Shown in pieces: positions 18,901 through 25,977 of a stretch of DNA of 64,000 nucleotides (within the stretch, counting starts at the first letter, position 1; the number at the start of each line of letters is the position of its first letter). Both the position numbers and the translations under genes were made by a program. This DNA comes from Geobacter sp. SVR. Its GTDB lineage: Bacteria; Desulfobacterota; Desulfuromonadia; Geobacterales; Pseudopelobacteraceae. The stretch is from NCBI RefSeq assembly GCF_016865365.1, contig NZ_AP024469.1, positions 3,378,501 through 3,442,500 of the forward strand, in the 5' to 3' direction. The notes under the pieces are model-generated. The model worked only from the letters and a program-made list of their open reading frames with translations. It was not told the DNA's origin and made no database searches.

Positions 18901-20274
18901 GCCATTACCTGGCATACTCCCGCTGCCGTCGGCTATGGCACCCAACTCTCGGCCAGCCAGTTGAATGCCACGGCCGGCATACCCGGCACGTTCAGCTATG
19001 ATCCGCCGCTTGGCACGGTGCTGAACGCCGGTTCCCGGACCCTGTCGGTCTCCTTCACCCCCGACGACACTGCCACCTATACAGCAGCAACCGCCTCCAT
19101 CACACTGACGGTGAACAAGGCGCAGGGCACCGTCACTCTGACCAACCTCAGCCAGATCTATGACGGAATGCCGAAGACCATCACGGCCACGACCATTCCG
19201 GCGGGCTTGGCCGTTGCCATCACCTACAACGGCAGTGATGCAGTCCCGGTCAATGCCGGAAGTTACACCGTCGCCGTCACGCTCAACGACGCCAACTACT
19301 CGGGAACCGCCAGCGGATCACTGACCATCGCCAAGGCAGTTCCGGCCGTTTCCTGGCCCTCTCCTGCACCGATTGTCTACGGCACCCCTCTCTCCGCTCT
19401 GCAATTGAATGCCAGCGCCAGTATACCCGGCACCTTTGCCTATGCTCCGGCAGCCGGCACCCTGCTCCCCGCCGGAAACCGCACCCTTACCGCCACGTTT
19501 GCGCCGGGCGACAGCGCCAATTATGACAGTGTCACAGCCACCGTCCCCCTTACGATCAACACCCTGCCTCCGGTAATCATCACCGGGTCCATGGCCCAGG
19601 TTGCCACCGCAAGCGACGGCAGCGTTCCATACCCCCTGGAAATCACCTCCACAAAATCGAAGGTGACTATCCTGTCCGGCACGAGAATGTTCGACGCCGA
19701 CGAAAATGTCGTCATCGGCCTGCTCAGCACATCCGCACTGCCGATCGATTCGACTGCAGCGCTGCCCCCCCTGGCGGTCGCCGCACCGAGTTCCGACGGA
19801 AGAAAATTGATCAGCCTGGGGGCGGCCATCGAGATCGTGATTTCCAATGGCACGTTCCCCGTGAAAACCATCATGCCCCCCTTGGCGGTCAGCCTTGCTA
19901 TTGATCCCGCCTTTGCCGCGCCTGGAACGACTGTTGAATACTTCAGCTTCGACGGCTCGCGTTGGACCCCGGAAGGAACCGCCATCGTGAATAGCGATGG
20001 CAGGGTGGACCTGCCGGTCGGACACCTGTCCATCTGGGCTGTGGCAAAATTCGAGGTGCCCAGCGGCGATCTCAATGGCGACGGCACGGTCACTATCGTG
20101 GATGCGCTCCTGGCCCTGCAGGTTGCCGTTGGAATAAGGTCGGCCACTCCGGCACAGTCCGCTGCCGGTGATGTTGCACCATTGGTCGACGGCAGGCCCG
20201 CGCCCAACGGGGCTATCAATGTGGGGGATGCGCTGGTGATACTGCAAAAGGCGGTGGGAGTCTATGGTTGGTAG
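12904..20274 (+). CDS. Giant secreted protein: YVTN beta-propeller, Ig/MBG-like repeats, dockerin-like C-terminus
   Basis: A 2456-residue exported protein. Residues 1-27 are a signal peptide. Residues ~28-330 form a region resembling CBM9/DOMON-type domains. Residues ~338-999 are 16 YVTN-type propeller repeats (NPVTNKIYVAN...VTVIDG). An Ig- or FN3-like region (~1000-1215) and a divergent InlB B-like repeat (~1216-1291, with CTITPDPGF) follow. Residues ~1293-2219 hold tandem Ig/MBG-type units. The C-terminus has a beta domain and then two calcium-loop motifs, DLNGDGTVTIVDALLAL and NVGDALVILQKAVG, as in type I dockerin. AGAGGA at 12892-12897 supports the ATG. It is probably a cell-surface adhesin or matrix protein; no enzyme domain is visible and its ligand is unknown. 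Confidence 0.85.
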   Translation: MSVICTFSARCLALLSVLLLLAPPLSAHQFPLSLTSAPAVKSEGSYIVYVQQGDAWLKAGSLSCDRFFREQRISLGKLTTGTDPVRIRLEQQGGGPAHIDSVFLGQQGPVTVKGTDDPLALQKLSKTDFDVIDAHDRTIDLVFTAAAPDPTLCLTARIEGDRITDIPFHYPIRNLYRTMNADSAFYTYRLDDTKLAASSADGRLNANGTPFFKEWSETGTGHPSGYTYGWVANDDRNLYVKLDFTPDDTMDGTSDYATVYVKTGDQLREFRLTTAETRWGIADFTYTDKVPYQHKVYDFTIPLRELGIAEATRTHAVELAFAAYGTAAPGLSESVTVNPVTNKIYVANGTSSIVTVINGATGAATQVVTGGSVPIALAVNPATNRVYVANQDSGTVTVIDGTTDTVADTVTVGSGPTAIAINPATNRIYVANTYDSTVTMIDGSTNSTTPVSVGSGPFAIAVNPATDMAYVANSADGTVSVIDGAGNAVATVTAGSYPRAIAVNPATNKIYVANNYGSSVTVIDGTANTTTSVTVGNGPSSIAVNPATNSIYVANYYDNSVTVIDGVSDAVTATVAAAANPIAVAVDFTADRIYVAGINGTVTVIDAGSNSVSSTIACGTNLRSIAVNPVTNRAYVASYNSNSIIVIDRTANAAGAVNVGMYPVAVAINPVTNMTYVANSDSGTVSVIGGTTNAAATVATGSQPLAVAVNQVTNKVYVANEGDDTVTVIDGTHNDTAHTTTTATGVSPQAIAVNPVTNKIYVANYGSNTVTVINGATDTPLPSPITVGTKPCAIAINSVTNKVYVVNYVGASSTGSVTVIDGTTDTVLTTVTVGKAPRAIAVNSLTDTIYVANSGSGTSVTVIDGASNTTGNVTAGSAPWAVAVNQVTNRIYVANKSGNSVTIIDGAYNNDDHRTTLSLSGTGTTPYALAVNPASNRIYVANSGSDNVVVIDGVTNTFGSVPAGTQPQSLAVNQLTGRVYVANVGEVGYASTVTVIGEQAELPIPLTVAISPLTGNVSASPTPDFSFLAASAFAPTAPPVRKVYYQFDTRQGAWKEATAFTGSTGTVTDATPLPKGNHVLYLFATDGQDATSTNTGTQSSPLVGSIAAYALTVKPDSPSVATAAADALSQTGATLNGTVNGNGADTIVTFEYGTTASYGSSAPGGTVSGGSGIVSISAVVSGLACGTTYHFRASAQNSAGAGNGDDQMFATAACSHTISTAVTGGNGTITCTTPITQGNSSTCTITPDPGFRLATLADNGADVLASVSGTTYTIVNVIAPHTVTAGFVPLLSQSIAAFAPPATIVYGDLPVTLSATATSGLTVNFSVTGGPGSISGTTLTITGAGTISLRASQPGNTSYAPAADVTASVTAVARPLTVTADSLSKVYGTADPPLTYQITSGTLAAGDALHGALTRTAGENAGSYAIAQGTLTAGPNYNLSYVTASLSVTRRPLTIIAGSASRPYGAPNPVLDNFTVSGLAGGDTITGVATTFPATATPTADVGTSHAITPSAAVFGVGSADNYSINYMPGTLTIDGQASQSITGFVPPSTAVYGGAPLTISAAATSGLPVSFSVVSGPGSINGNQLSVTGAGIIVVRASQSGDLNHLPAADVTASITVTKATATIALSNLAQIFNGAAKSVVAATTPPGLATLVTYDGSMAAPVAAGSYSIVAVVSGANYQGSATGTLVIAKALPVITWPPPATVYVDSVLSSTHLNATASVPGTFSYVPPAGTVMNSVGSQSLAVTFTPADTANYSTATATVTLTVSDRQIPAITWTAPAALSYGTLLSTAQLNASASVPGTFSYDPPAGTLLNAGTRILTVTFTPADTATYAATTASVTLTVNKAPALVTLTGLNQTYDGTAKAVTANTTPVGRTVVITYSGSTAPPATAGNYPVIATITDANYQGSATSTLLIAPAQPVITWPAPAMVYVGTSLSPVQLNAAASIPGTFTYTPAAGTVMNSVGSQPLAVTFTPADGANYTAATATVSLLVISKQVPAITWHTPAAVGYGTQLSASQLNATAGIPGTFSYDPPLGTVLNAGSRTLSVSFTPDDTATYTAATASITLTVNKAQGTVTLTNLSQIYDGMPKTITATTIPAGLAVAITYNGSDAVPVNAGSYTVAVTLNDANYSGTASGSLTIAKAVPAVSWPSPAPIVYGTPLSALQLNASASIPGTFAYAPAAGTLLPAGNRTLTATFAPGDSANYDSVTATVPLTINTLPPVIITGSMAQVATASDGSVPYPLEITSTKSKVTILSGTRMFDADENVVIGLLSTSALPIDSTAALPPLAVAAPSSDGRKLISLGAAIEIVISNGTFPVKTIMPPLAVSLAIDPAFAAPGTTVEYFSFDGSRWTPEGTAIVNSDGRVDLPVGHLSIWAVAKFEVPSGDLNGDGTVTIVDALLALQVAVGIRSATPAQSAAGDVAPLVDGRPAPNGAINVGDALVILQKAVGVYGW
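13915..15897 (+). repeat. 16 tandem YVTN beta-propeller repeats
   Basis: The coding sequence repeats about every 120-140 bases, each unit encoding a 40-47-residue blade with consensus NPxTNxIYVANxxxxxVTVIDG. I count 16, with unit 7 (DFTADRIYVAG) and unit 16 the most diverged. The repeats differ at many synonymous sites, so they are old or under diversification rather than recent copies. Confidence 0.9.
16780..19560 (+). repeat. Tandem Ig/MBG-like protein repeats in the giant protein
   Basis: Four unit types occur. Two start SQSI and contain VYGD/VYGG (residues ~1293 and ~1539). Two MBG-type units follow the first (RPLTVTADSLSKVYG, RPLTIIAGSASRPYG). Three units have the pattern QxYDGxxKxV (from ~1620), and these alternate with five ITW/VSW units carrying PGTFxYxPxxGT and VTFTPxDxAxY. 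The order ends K-W-W-K-W-W-K-W, a higher-order periodicity that points to past block duplication. Confidence 0.8.
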
Positions 20275-20632
20275 TGCTACCTTCACCGTGCCGCTTTCCG
20301 CCCATCATACAGTGCGCTGCCGGTTGCTCGTCCCTGTTGACACTCCTGACAAGAATATGGCAGAATTATTCGTTTTCGTAACCGATTGACAAAAAAAACG
20401 AAAACAGTGTTGGCGAGGCTGAGCGCGCCGTGAGGCCGCGGCTCCTGCGCCGCCATGTTTATCACCCCGGGGACATGCGTCCCCTTTTTACATGGGTGCC
20501 ACCACGCCGTTTTTTTCGCCCGGCCATGACCGAACTTCCATCGGCACGGTCGGATCGTCCCCTGGTTCACCTGTCGCACCCCAGCCGTTTTTCTGGATGG
20601 TGGACGGGGTTGCACATTCACTCGGCTGTCGC
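20275..20632. other. Intergenic region before the DoxX gene
   Basis: About 360 bases without a supported gene. The frame of the DoxX gene stays open upstream but reads low-complexity Arg/Pro sequence without a ribosome site. TTGACA at about 20386 is a possible -35 box, but no matching -10 box is evident. Confidence 0.4.
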
Positions 20633-20642
20633 GGAGGCATAT

Positions 20643-21089
20643 ATGGCAAAAGGGAGTTTTGACGCATCGAGTTTGATCGCGCCTCTGATGGTAAGGATCC
20701 CGCTGGGGCTGATCTTCATGGCTCATGGTTCGCAGAAGCTGCTGGGGCTGTTCGGCGGACAGGGCCTGACCGGCACATTCAGGATCTTTGAACAAAAACT
20801 GGGTATTCCCCCCATCTTCACCCTCCTGGCCATCATTGCCGAATTCGGGGGGGGATTCGGCGTGCTGACCGGTTTTCTGACCCGGCTCTCCGCTGCCGGT
20901 ATCGCCTCGGTAATGGCAGTGGCGATCTACAAGCTTCACTGGGCGAACGGTTTTTTCCTCAACATCAATTGCGTGCCGGGGCGGGGACATGGCATTGAAT
21001 ATGATCTGGCGCTGCTGGGCATGGCGCTGTACCTGGTGTTTGCCGGCGGCGGCAGGTGGTGCTTGGACCGGTTGATCTTCCGAGGATAA
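20643..21089 (+). CDS. DoxX family membrane protein
   Basis: A 148-residue protein with four predicted membrane segments and the DoxX signature: LMVRIPLGLIFMAHGSQKL in the first segment, LGIPPIFTLLAIIAEFGGG in the second, then GFLTRLSAAGIASVMAVAI. The C-terminal loop carries HGIEYDLALLGMALYLV. DoxX proteins are inner-membrane components linked to thiosulfate/quinone chemistry or redox stress in some organisms; the role here is not defined. The ATG at 20643 follows GGAGG at 20633-20637; the long upstream extension of the frame is rejected. It appears to be a single-gene unit. Confidence 0.88.
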   Translation: MAKGSFDASSLIAPLMVRIPLGLIFMAHGSQKLLGLFGGQGLTGTFRIFEQKLGIPPIFTLLAIIAEFGGGFGVLTGFLTRLSAAGIASVMAVAIYKLHWANGFFLNINCVPGRGHGIEYDLALLGMALYLVFAGGGRWCLDRLIFRG

Positions 21090-21223
21090 GAACCGGAGGT
21101 GCGGAAAACAGGGCGGCATCTCGAATGGCGCACGTTTCCGACTCTTCCGATGTTCCCGGCAGCGGGTCTTTCAGAGTATCAGGAGTTCAAATCGCTCGTT
21201 CGTTTTCATAAAGGAGTCAGTAC

Positions 21224-22807
21224 GTGGAATCATTGAATCAGCAGGAAGTCGGCAAACGCCGCACTTTCGCCATCATCAGCCATCCGGATGCCGGCAAGAC
21301 CACCATTACCGAAAAGCTTTTGCTGTTCGGCGGGGCTATCCAGCAGGCAGGCGAAGTCAGGGCCCGCAAATCCGCCCGCCATGCCACCTCGGACTGGATG
21401 GAGCTGGAAAAGCAGCGCGGGATTTCGGTCACCTCGTCGGTGATGAAATTCACCTATAACGGATGCGAGATCAACCTGCTCGATACCCCCGGCCATAATG
21501 ACTTCTCGGAAGACACCTATCGTGTGTTGACTGCGGTAGACTCGGTCCTGATGGTGATAGACTCGGTCAAAGGGGTCGAATCGCAGACCAGGAAGCTGCT
21601 GGAAGTCTGCCGCCTGCGCCACACACCGATCATGACCTTCATGAACAAGCTGGACCGCGAGGGACAGGAGCCGCTCGACCTGCTGGACGACATCGAAAAG
21701 AACCTCAAGATGCAGACGACTCCGGTTACCTGGCCGGTCGGCATGGGCAAACGCTTCCGTGGCACCTACCACCTCTACACCAAAGAGCTGGTCTTTTTCG
21801 ATGCCGAAGCGGCCAACGGCACCGGCCGTGTCCTGTCGGTATCTGGCCTGGACGACCCGCTGCTGGACGAATTGCTGGGCAGCCAGGTGGACGAATTGCG
21901 CCACGACGTCGAACTCCTGGAAGGGGCGGCCCACCCCTTCGACCAGGAGGCCTATCTGGCCGGGCGGCAGACGCCGGTGTTCTTCGGTAGCGCCATCAAC
22001 ACCTTCGGCGTCCAGCAATTATTGGATGCCTTCATAGAATATGCGCCGGCACCACTGCCGCGCCCGACCGCCTCCAGGATGGTGTCACCCCTGGAAGAAG
22101 CCTTCAGCGGCTTCACCTTTAAAATCCAGGCCAACATGGATCCGGCCCACCGAGACCGGATCGCCTTTTTCCGGATCTGCTCCGGCAAGTTCACCCGTGG
22201 CATGAAGGTTCGCCACGTACGCCTCGGCCGCGACGTGCAGATCGCCAATGCCACCATCTTCATGGCCCAGGACCGCACCAATGTCGAGGAGGCCTGGCCG
22301 GGCGACATCATCGGCATTCACAATCACGGTACCATCAAGATCGGCGACACCTTTACCCTGGGAGAAGACCTGAAATTCACCGGCATCCCCAGCTTTGCTC
22401 CCGAACATTTCCGCAAGGTGCGCCTGCTCAACCCGATGAAATCCAAGGCATTGGAAAAAGGGCTGGTCCAGTTGGCCGAGGAAGGCGCCACCCAGGTCTT
22501 CAAACCGCTGATGGGCGCTGACTGGGTGATCGGCGCAGTCGGCCTGTTGCAGTTCGAGGTCGTCATGCACCGGCTGGAGCACGAGTACAGCGTCAAGGTA
22601 GCTTTCGAGCCGGTCAGCTACGTCACGGCCCGCTGGGTAACCGGTGAGAAGAAAAAGATCGAGGAATTCGAGAAAAAAGAGGCCATGCACGTCTACATCG
22701 ACGGCGAGGGCAAGCTGACCTACATGGCGGGCAGCCAGTGGCGCCTCGACAACACCATCGAAAACTGGAAGGACCTGGAATTCCACGAAACCAGCGAGCA
22801 TTCATGA
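21224..22807 (+). CDS. prfC: Peptide chain release factor 3 (RF3 GTPase)
   Basis: A 527-residue translational GTPase. The G domain has G1 HPDAGKTT, G3 DTPGHNDF and G4 NKLD, and the RF3-type [10 protein letters not shown] effector region; domains II and III follow, with the typical C-terminal [14 protein letters not shown]3 recycles RF1/RF2 from the ribosome after peptide release. The start is a GTG at 21224 preceded by AAAGGAG. A small open frame overlaps its stop codon. Length is normal for the family. Confidence 0.95.
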   Translation: MESLNQQEVGKRRTFAIISHPDAGKTTITEKLLLFGGAIQQAGEVRARKSARHATSDWMELEKQRGISVTSSVMKFTYNGCEINLLDTPGHNDFSEDTYRVLTAVDSVLMVIDSVKGVESQTRKLLEVCRLRHTPIMTFMNKLDREGQEPLDLLDDIEKNLKMQTTPVTWPVGMGKRFRGTYHLYTKELVFFDAEAANGTGRVLSVSGLDDPLLDELLGSQVDELRHDVELLEGAAHPFDQEAYLAGRQTPVFFGSAINTFGVQQLLDAFIEYAPAPLPRPTASRMVSPLEEAFSGFTFKIQANMDPAHRDRIAFFRICSGKFTRGMKVRHVRLGRDVQIANATIFMAQDRTNVEEAWPGDIIGIHNHGTIKIGDTFTLGEDLKFTGIPSFAPEHFRKVRLLNPMKSKALEKGLVQLAEEGATQVFKPLMGADWVIGAVGLLQFEVVMHRLEHEYSVKVAFEPVSYVTARWVTGEKKKIEEFEKKEAMHVYIDGEGKLTYMAGSQWRLDNTIENWKDLEFHETSEHS

Positions 22808-23025
22808 GCCCGAAACCGGCACGGAACCGAGCGGAACGGAAATATTCCCTGAAAGCTACCTGGCAGGCTATCCGCTGTCTGCCTACCGGCCACTTTCCGC
22901 TCATTCTTCCCGACGTTCACCCGGTTGCCGCGTTTTTTGTCCTCCGCAGGCTCAAGCGTCTCGGTTTTTCCAACTGCAGGGTAACCACATCTCCGACAGG
23001 ATTGGTTATTCACGCGCAGCGATAG
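22804..23025 (+). CDS. Possible small basic protein overlapping the prfC stop
   Basis: A 73-codon open frame whose ATG overlaps the prfC stop (ATGA), allowing coupled translation. The product is very basic, with [19 protein letters not shown] near the C-terminus. No family is recognised and there is no separate ribosome site. Coupling and the clean frame argue for a gene; the lack of a known homologue and the short length argue against. Treat as tentative. Confidence 0.35.
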   Translation: MSPKPARNRAERKYSLKATWQAIRCLPTGHFPLILPDVHPVAAFFVLRRLKRLGFSNCRVTTSPTGLVIHAQR

Positions 23026-23064
23026 CCGCGGACAAGATCCGAACCAGACCAATCCTCCCAGAAA

Positions 23065-23094
23065 CGAAAAAAGGGCAGCTCACCGGCTGCCCTT
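23065..23094 (-). terminator. Intrinsic terminator of the che operon
   Basis: Stem AAGGGCAGC (23071-23079) / GCTGCCCTT (23086-23094). Read on the minus strand the stem is followed by TTTTTTCGTTTC, a good terminator 25 bases after cheB. On the plus strand the T-run is poor, so it serves mainly the minus-strand operon. Confidence 0.8.
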
Positions 23095-23119
23095 CATTCA
23101 TACATTTCTCAGGTGACTG

Positions 23120-24190
23120 CTACCCCGCAAACTTGGCGATTTCATAGCCGATCTGCCCCAAAGGCAGGACCTCGTCGGCCACCCCTCCGTCCACACAGGC
23201 CTTGGGCATGCCATAAATGGTCGAGGTGGCCTCATCCTGCGCAATGGTCACCCCGCCCTTGCTCTTCAGAAGCTGCATCCCCTTGAATCCATCGTTACCC
23301 ATGCCGGTCAGGATGACACCCAGCATGGAACCGTTGGTGACCTCGGCCATGGTCGACAAGATCAAATCGACAGAGGGGATGTAGACATATTGGGGGTAAG
23401 CGCTGGTGGGAACGACTTTGACGACCAGGTTGGTGCCCTGCCGCACCAGGGTGGTGTGCATGCCACCCGGAGCGATCAGCACCAGGCCCGGTTTTACGAC
23501 ATCCCCATCCACAGCTTCGCGAATCGATAGCGAGCACTTGGCGTTCAGGCGCTCGGCATAGGGACCGGTAAAGGCCTTGGGCATATGGATGCCCACAACG
23601 ATGCCGTAGGGAAAATTGACCGGGATACGGGAAAGCACCTCCTGGAGCGCCACAGGACCTCCGGTGGAGGCGCCGATGCCGACATAATTGATTTTCTTGT
23701 TACGCAGGGGGGTCGAAACCCGGCGAACAGGCGCTGCCATAGCCGGACGAGCAATCGGAGCCGCACCGCCGAAGCGCGAGCGTACCGAATCCTTGACCTT
23801 GCGCAGCAGTTCATCGCGGAAGATGGTTTGCGCCTGGGCGGAATCGGTGACGTTCTTGGGAATATAATCTATAGCGCCTGCATCCAGTGCTTCGAAAGTG
23901 GCCTTTGCCCCTTCGTTGGTCAAGGTCGAAACCATGATGACCTTGGTGGGAGCTTTGGCCATGATCTGCCGAAGTGCAGCGATGCCGTCCATGCGGGGCA
24001 TCTCCACGTCCATGGTAATCAGGTCGGGTTTCAGCGCCAGGGCCTTTTCCACCCCTTCCACGCCATCAACGGCGGTTCCGACCACTTCGATGGAGGGGTC
24101 TTTGGAGAGGACACCGCGTATGGCCATGCGCATGAAAGATGAGTCGTCAACGATCAGTACGCGAATTTTACCGCTTGGTGAGGATAACAT
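23120..24190 (-). CDS. cheB: Chemotaxis protein-glutamate methylesterase CheB
   Basis: A 356-residue two-domain response regulator. The receiver domain has VLIVDDSSFMR and the phospho-acceptor Asp61 in MDVEMPRMDG; the C-terminal esterase/deamidase has the serine site GASTGGP, the histidine region GIHMPKAFTGPYA and GMGNDG. It removes methyl groups from chemoreceptors and deamidates glutamines, resetting the receptors. It is the last gene of cheW-cheA-cheR-HDOD-cheB and starts four bases after the HDOD gene. A strong terminator follows. Confidence 0.95.
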   Translation of the reverse strand: MLSSPSGKIRVLIVDDSSFMRMAIRGVLSKDPSIEVVGTAVDGVEGVEKALALKPDLITMDVEMPRMDGIAALRQIMAKAPTKVIMVSTLTNEGAKATFEALDAGAIDYIPKNVTDSAQAQTIFRDELLRKVKDSVRSRFGGAAPIARPAMAAPVRRVSTPLRNKKINYVGIGASTGGPVALQEVLSRIPVNFPYGIVVGIHMPKAFTGPYAERLNAKCSLSIREAVDGDVVKPGLVLIAPGGMHTTLVRQGTNLVVKVVPTSAYPQYVYIPSVDLILSTMAEVTNGSMLGVILTGMGNDGFKGMQLLKSKGGVTIAQDEATSTIYGMPKACVDGGVADEVLPLGQIGYEIAKFAG

Positions 24191-24194
24191 GCGT

Positions 24195-25091
24195 CTATTC
24201 CTTGGAATTGAAAATTGAGTTGACCAGTTCCTTTACATCGGGAATGGCGTCGTCAAGCTCGTAGCAAAAACGGGCCTCGTCCAGGTCCGCCAGACCAAGG
24301 GATTCCTTCTTGAGAATCTGCCAGGCCGGCTCCTCCGCCAGATTGAAACTGACCCATTCACTGTTGCTGTAATTGAGGCCCCGCACCGTGCAGAACAGGT
24401 CGGAGAGGTTGACGACGGAACACAATACCGGGTCGGTGGTTGCCTCGTCGGGATGATGATGATTCGCGATCACCTCACAGTAAGCCTCGGGGAAGTTCCA
24501 CTTCCTGGCCATGCAGTACCCGATCTCGCTGTGACTCGTGCCCAGCCTTTCGATCTCGGCATCCACGAGCTTTACCGGCCTGGTCTTCATGCTTTCCAGC
24601 ACCGCCTGAAATTCTCCCGGCATGAAATTGCTGAGGAATACCACCCCGAGGTCATGGATGATTCCGCTGATGTATGCCCTTTCAAGATCCTGGTACCCGA
24701 TCTTGGACGCTATGATCTTGGACACCATGCCGACCCCGAAGGAGTGTTCCCAGAACGACTTGATGCCGAAAACCCGGGAGTCATCCGCAAAAGCGCTGAT
24801 CAGCGAGGTTGTCAGGGCAACTTCCCTGATGTGGTGCGCGCCGAGATACACCAGGGCACGTCTGAGCGAGGTGATCTGATTGCTCGGCTTATACACCGGT
24901 GAGTTGAGCATTTTCAGCACGCGGGCTGTCATGACCTGATCGGTGAGCATCAGATCGGCCACTTCCTCGATCCTGACATCCTCCTGGTCGAGCAGTTGCA
25001 GCACCTGGGTCGCAACAACCGGTATGGTAGGGAGGTCATCTATCTTTTCGACCAGTTGTTCAGCTTTGTCCATCAACGCTTTCTTATCCAT
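24195..25091 (-). CDS. HDOD domain signalling protein
   Basis: A 298-residue HDOD protein. The region from LPTIPVVATQVLQLL through LMLTDQVMTARVLKMLNSP and the ALVYLGAHHIREVAL stretch is typical. It keeps HDLG and NHHHPD, so parts of the HD metal site are present, although HDOD proteins are usually not active phosphohydrolases. Such proteins often act as adaptors in c-di-GMP and motility control. It lies between cheR and cheB with spacings of 18 and 4 bases, clearly in the chemotaxis operon. Confidence 0.9.
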   Translation of the reverse strand: MDKKALMDKAEQLVEKIDDLPTIPVVATQVLQLLDQEDVRIEEVADLMLTDQVMTARVLKMLNSPVYKPSNQITSLRRALVYLGAHHIREVALTTSLISAFADDSRVFGIKSFWEHSFGVGMVSKIIASKIGYQDLERAYISGIIHDLGVVFLSNFMPGEFQAVLESMKTRPVKLVDAEIERLGTSHSEIGYCMARKWNFPEAYCEVIANHHHPDEATTDPVLCSVVNLSDLFCTVRGLNYSNSEWVSFNLAEEPAWQILKKESLGLADLDEARFCYELDDAIPDVKELVNSIFNSKE

Positions 25092-25109
25092 ATGTGCAGG
25101 CCTCTGTAG

Positions 25110-25943
25110 TTATTTTTTGTAGGTGAAACCACCGGGAAAATGCACGGTTTTGAACTTGTCGTTCACGCCGTGCAGGGACTCAGACTGACCCACAAAGAAG
25201 TAACCGTAGGGTTGGAGATTGTTGTAGAAATGCTGAACTACCTTTGATTTGGAAGCGGTATCGAAATAGATCAGCACATTGGCGCAGAAGATGAAATCAA
25301 AGCTTTTCATGAATATCATCTTCGAATCGTCGTAAAGGTTGAGTTTGCTGAAGGTGACGAATTTTTTGACTTCCGGGGAGAGAATGAACCTGCCGTTATC
25401 CTCACGGAGGTATTTACGTTTGTACTGATCGGGGATATTGCGCACGGAATAGGCGTTATAGACACCTTCCTTGGCCTGGGCTATCACCGTCTCATTGATA
25501 TCGGTGCCGACGATCTCGATGATCCAGTCCTTGAGCAGCGTGGCGCGTTTTTCCAGGAGAATCATCGCCATGGTGTAGGCTTCCTCGCCCGAAGAGGATG
25601 CGGCGCTCCAGATACGGAGCTTTCTGAACCCCATCTTGCTTTTTATATCGACTATTTCCGGAAGCAGCTTGTTCTCCAGGGCGTTGAGCTGGGGCACGTT
25701 CCTGAAGAAATAGGTTTCATTGGTAGTGATTTCATCCATCAGGTACTTCAGTTCGTCGGTACCTCGCGGAGATTTGAGCAACTGGTAGTAGTCGAAATGC
25801 GTCTTGACGCCGGTGGCTTCCATTCTGCGCCCGAGACGGCTCTCCAGAAAATATTTCTTCGTGGAGTGGAAGTACATCCCGCAGATGTTGTATATGAAAT
25901 CCCGCAATACTTCGAAATCTTTGTCTGATATTGCCACGACCAA
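25110..25943 (-). CDS. cheR: Chemotaxis receptor methyltransferase CheR
   Basis: A 277-residue CheR that methylates glutamates on chemoreceptors using SAM. The N-terminal helical domain is followed by TTNETYFFRNVPQL and the SAM site IWSAASSSGEEAYTMAM; IFCANVLIYFD and YFFVGQSESL are further family blocks. No C-terminal pentapeptide-binding TPR is present. It lies between cheA and the HDOD gene in the same operon. Start ATG at 25943. Confidence 0.94.
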   Translation of the reverse strand: MVVAISDKDFEVLRDFIYNICGMYFHSTKKYFLESRLGRRMEATGVKTHFDYYQLLKSPRGTDELKYLMDEITTNETYFFRNVPQLNALENKLLPEIVDIKSKMGFRKLRIWSAASSSGEEAYTMAMILLEKRATLLKDWIIEIVGTDINETVIAQAKEGVYNAYSVRNIPDQYKRKYLREDNGRFILSPEVKKFVTFSKLNLYDDSKMIFMKSFDFIFCANVLIYFDTASKSKVVQHFYNNLQPYGYFFVGQSESLHGVNDKFKTVHFPGGFTYKK

Positions 25944-25977
25944 TCCCTTCGTTGCTTTTTATGGAGCCAGAGCCGAA

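Noticed and set aside
14389-19001. Long open frames on other strands and frames within the giant protein gene
   Set aside because: They are by-products of repetitive GC-rich coding sequence and show no domains or ribosome sites.
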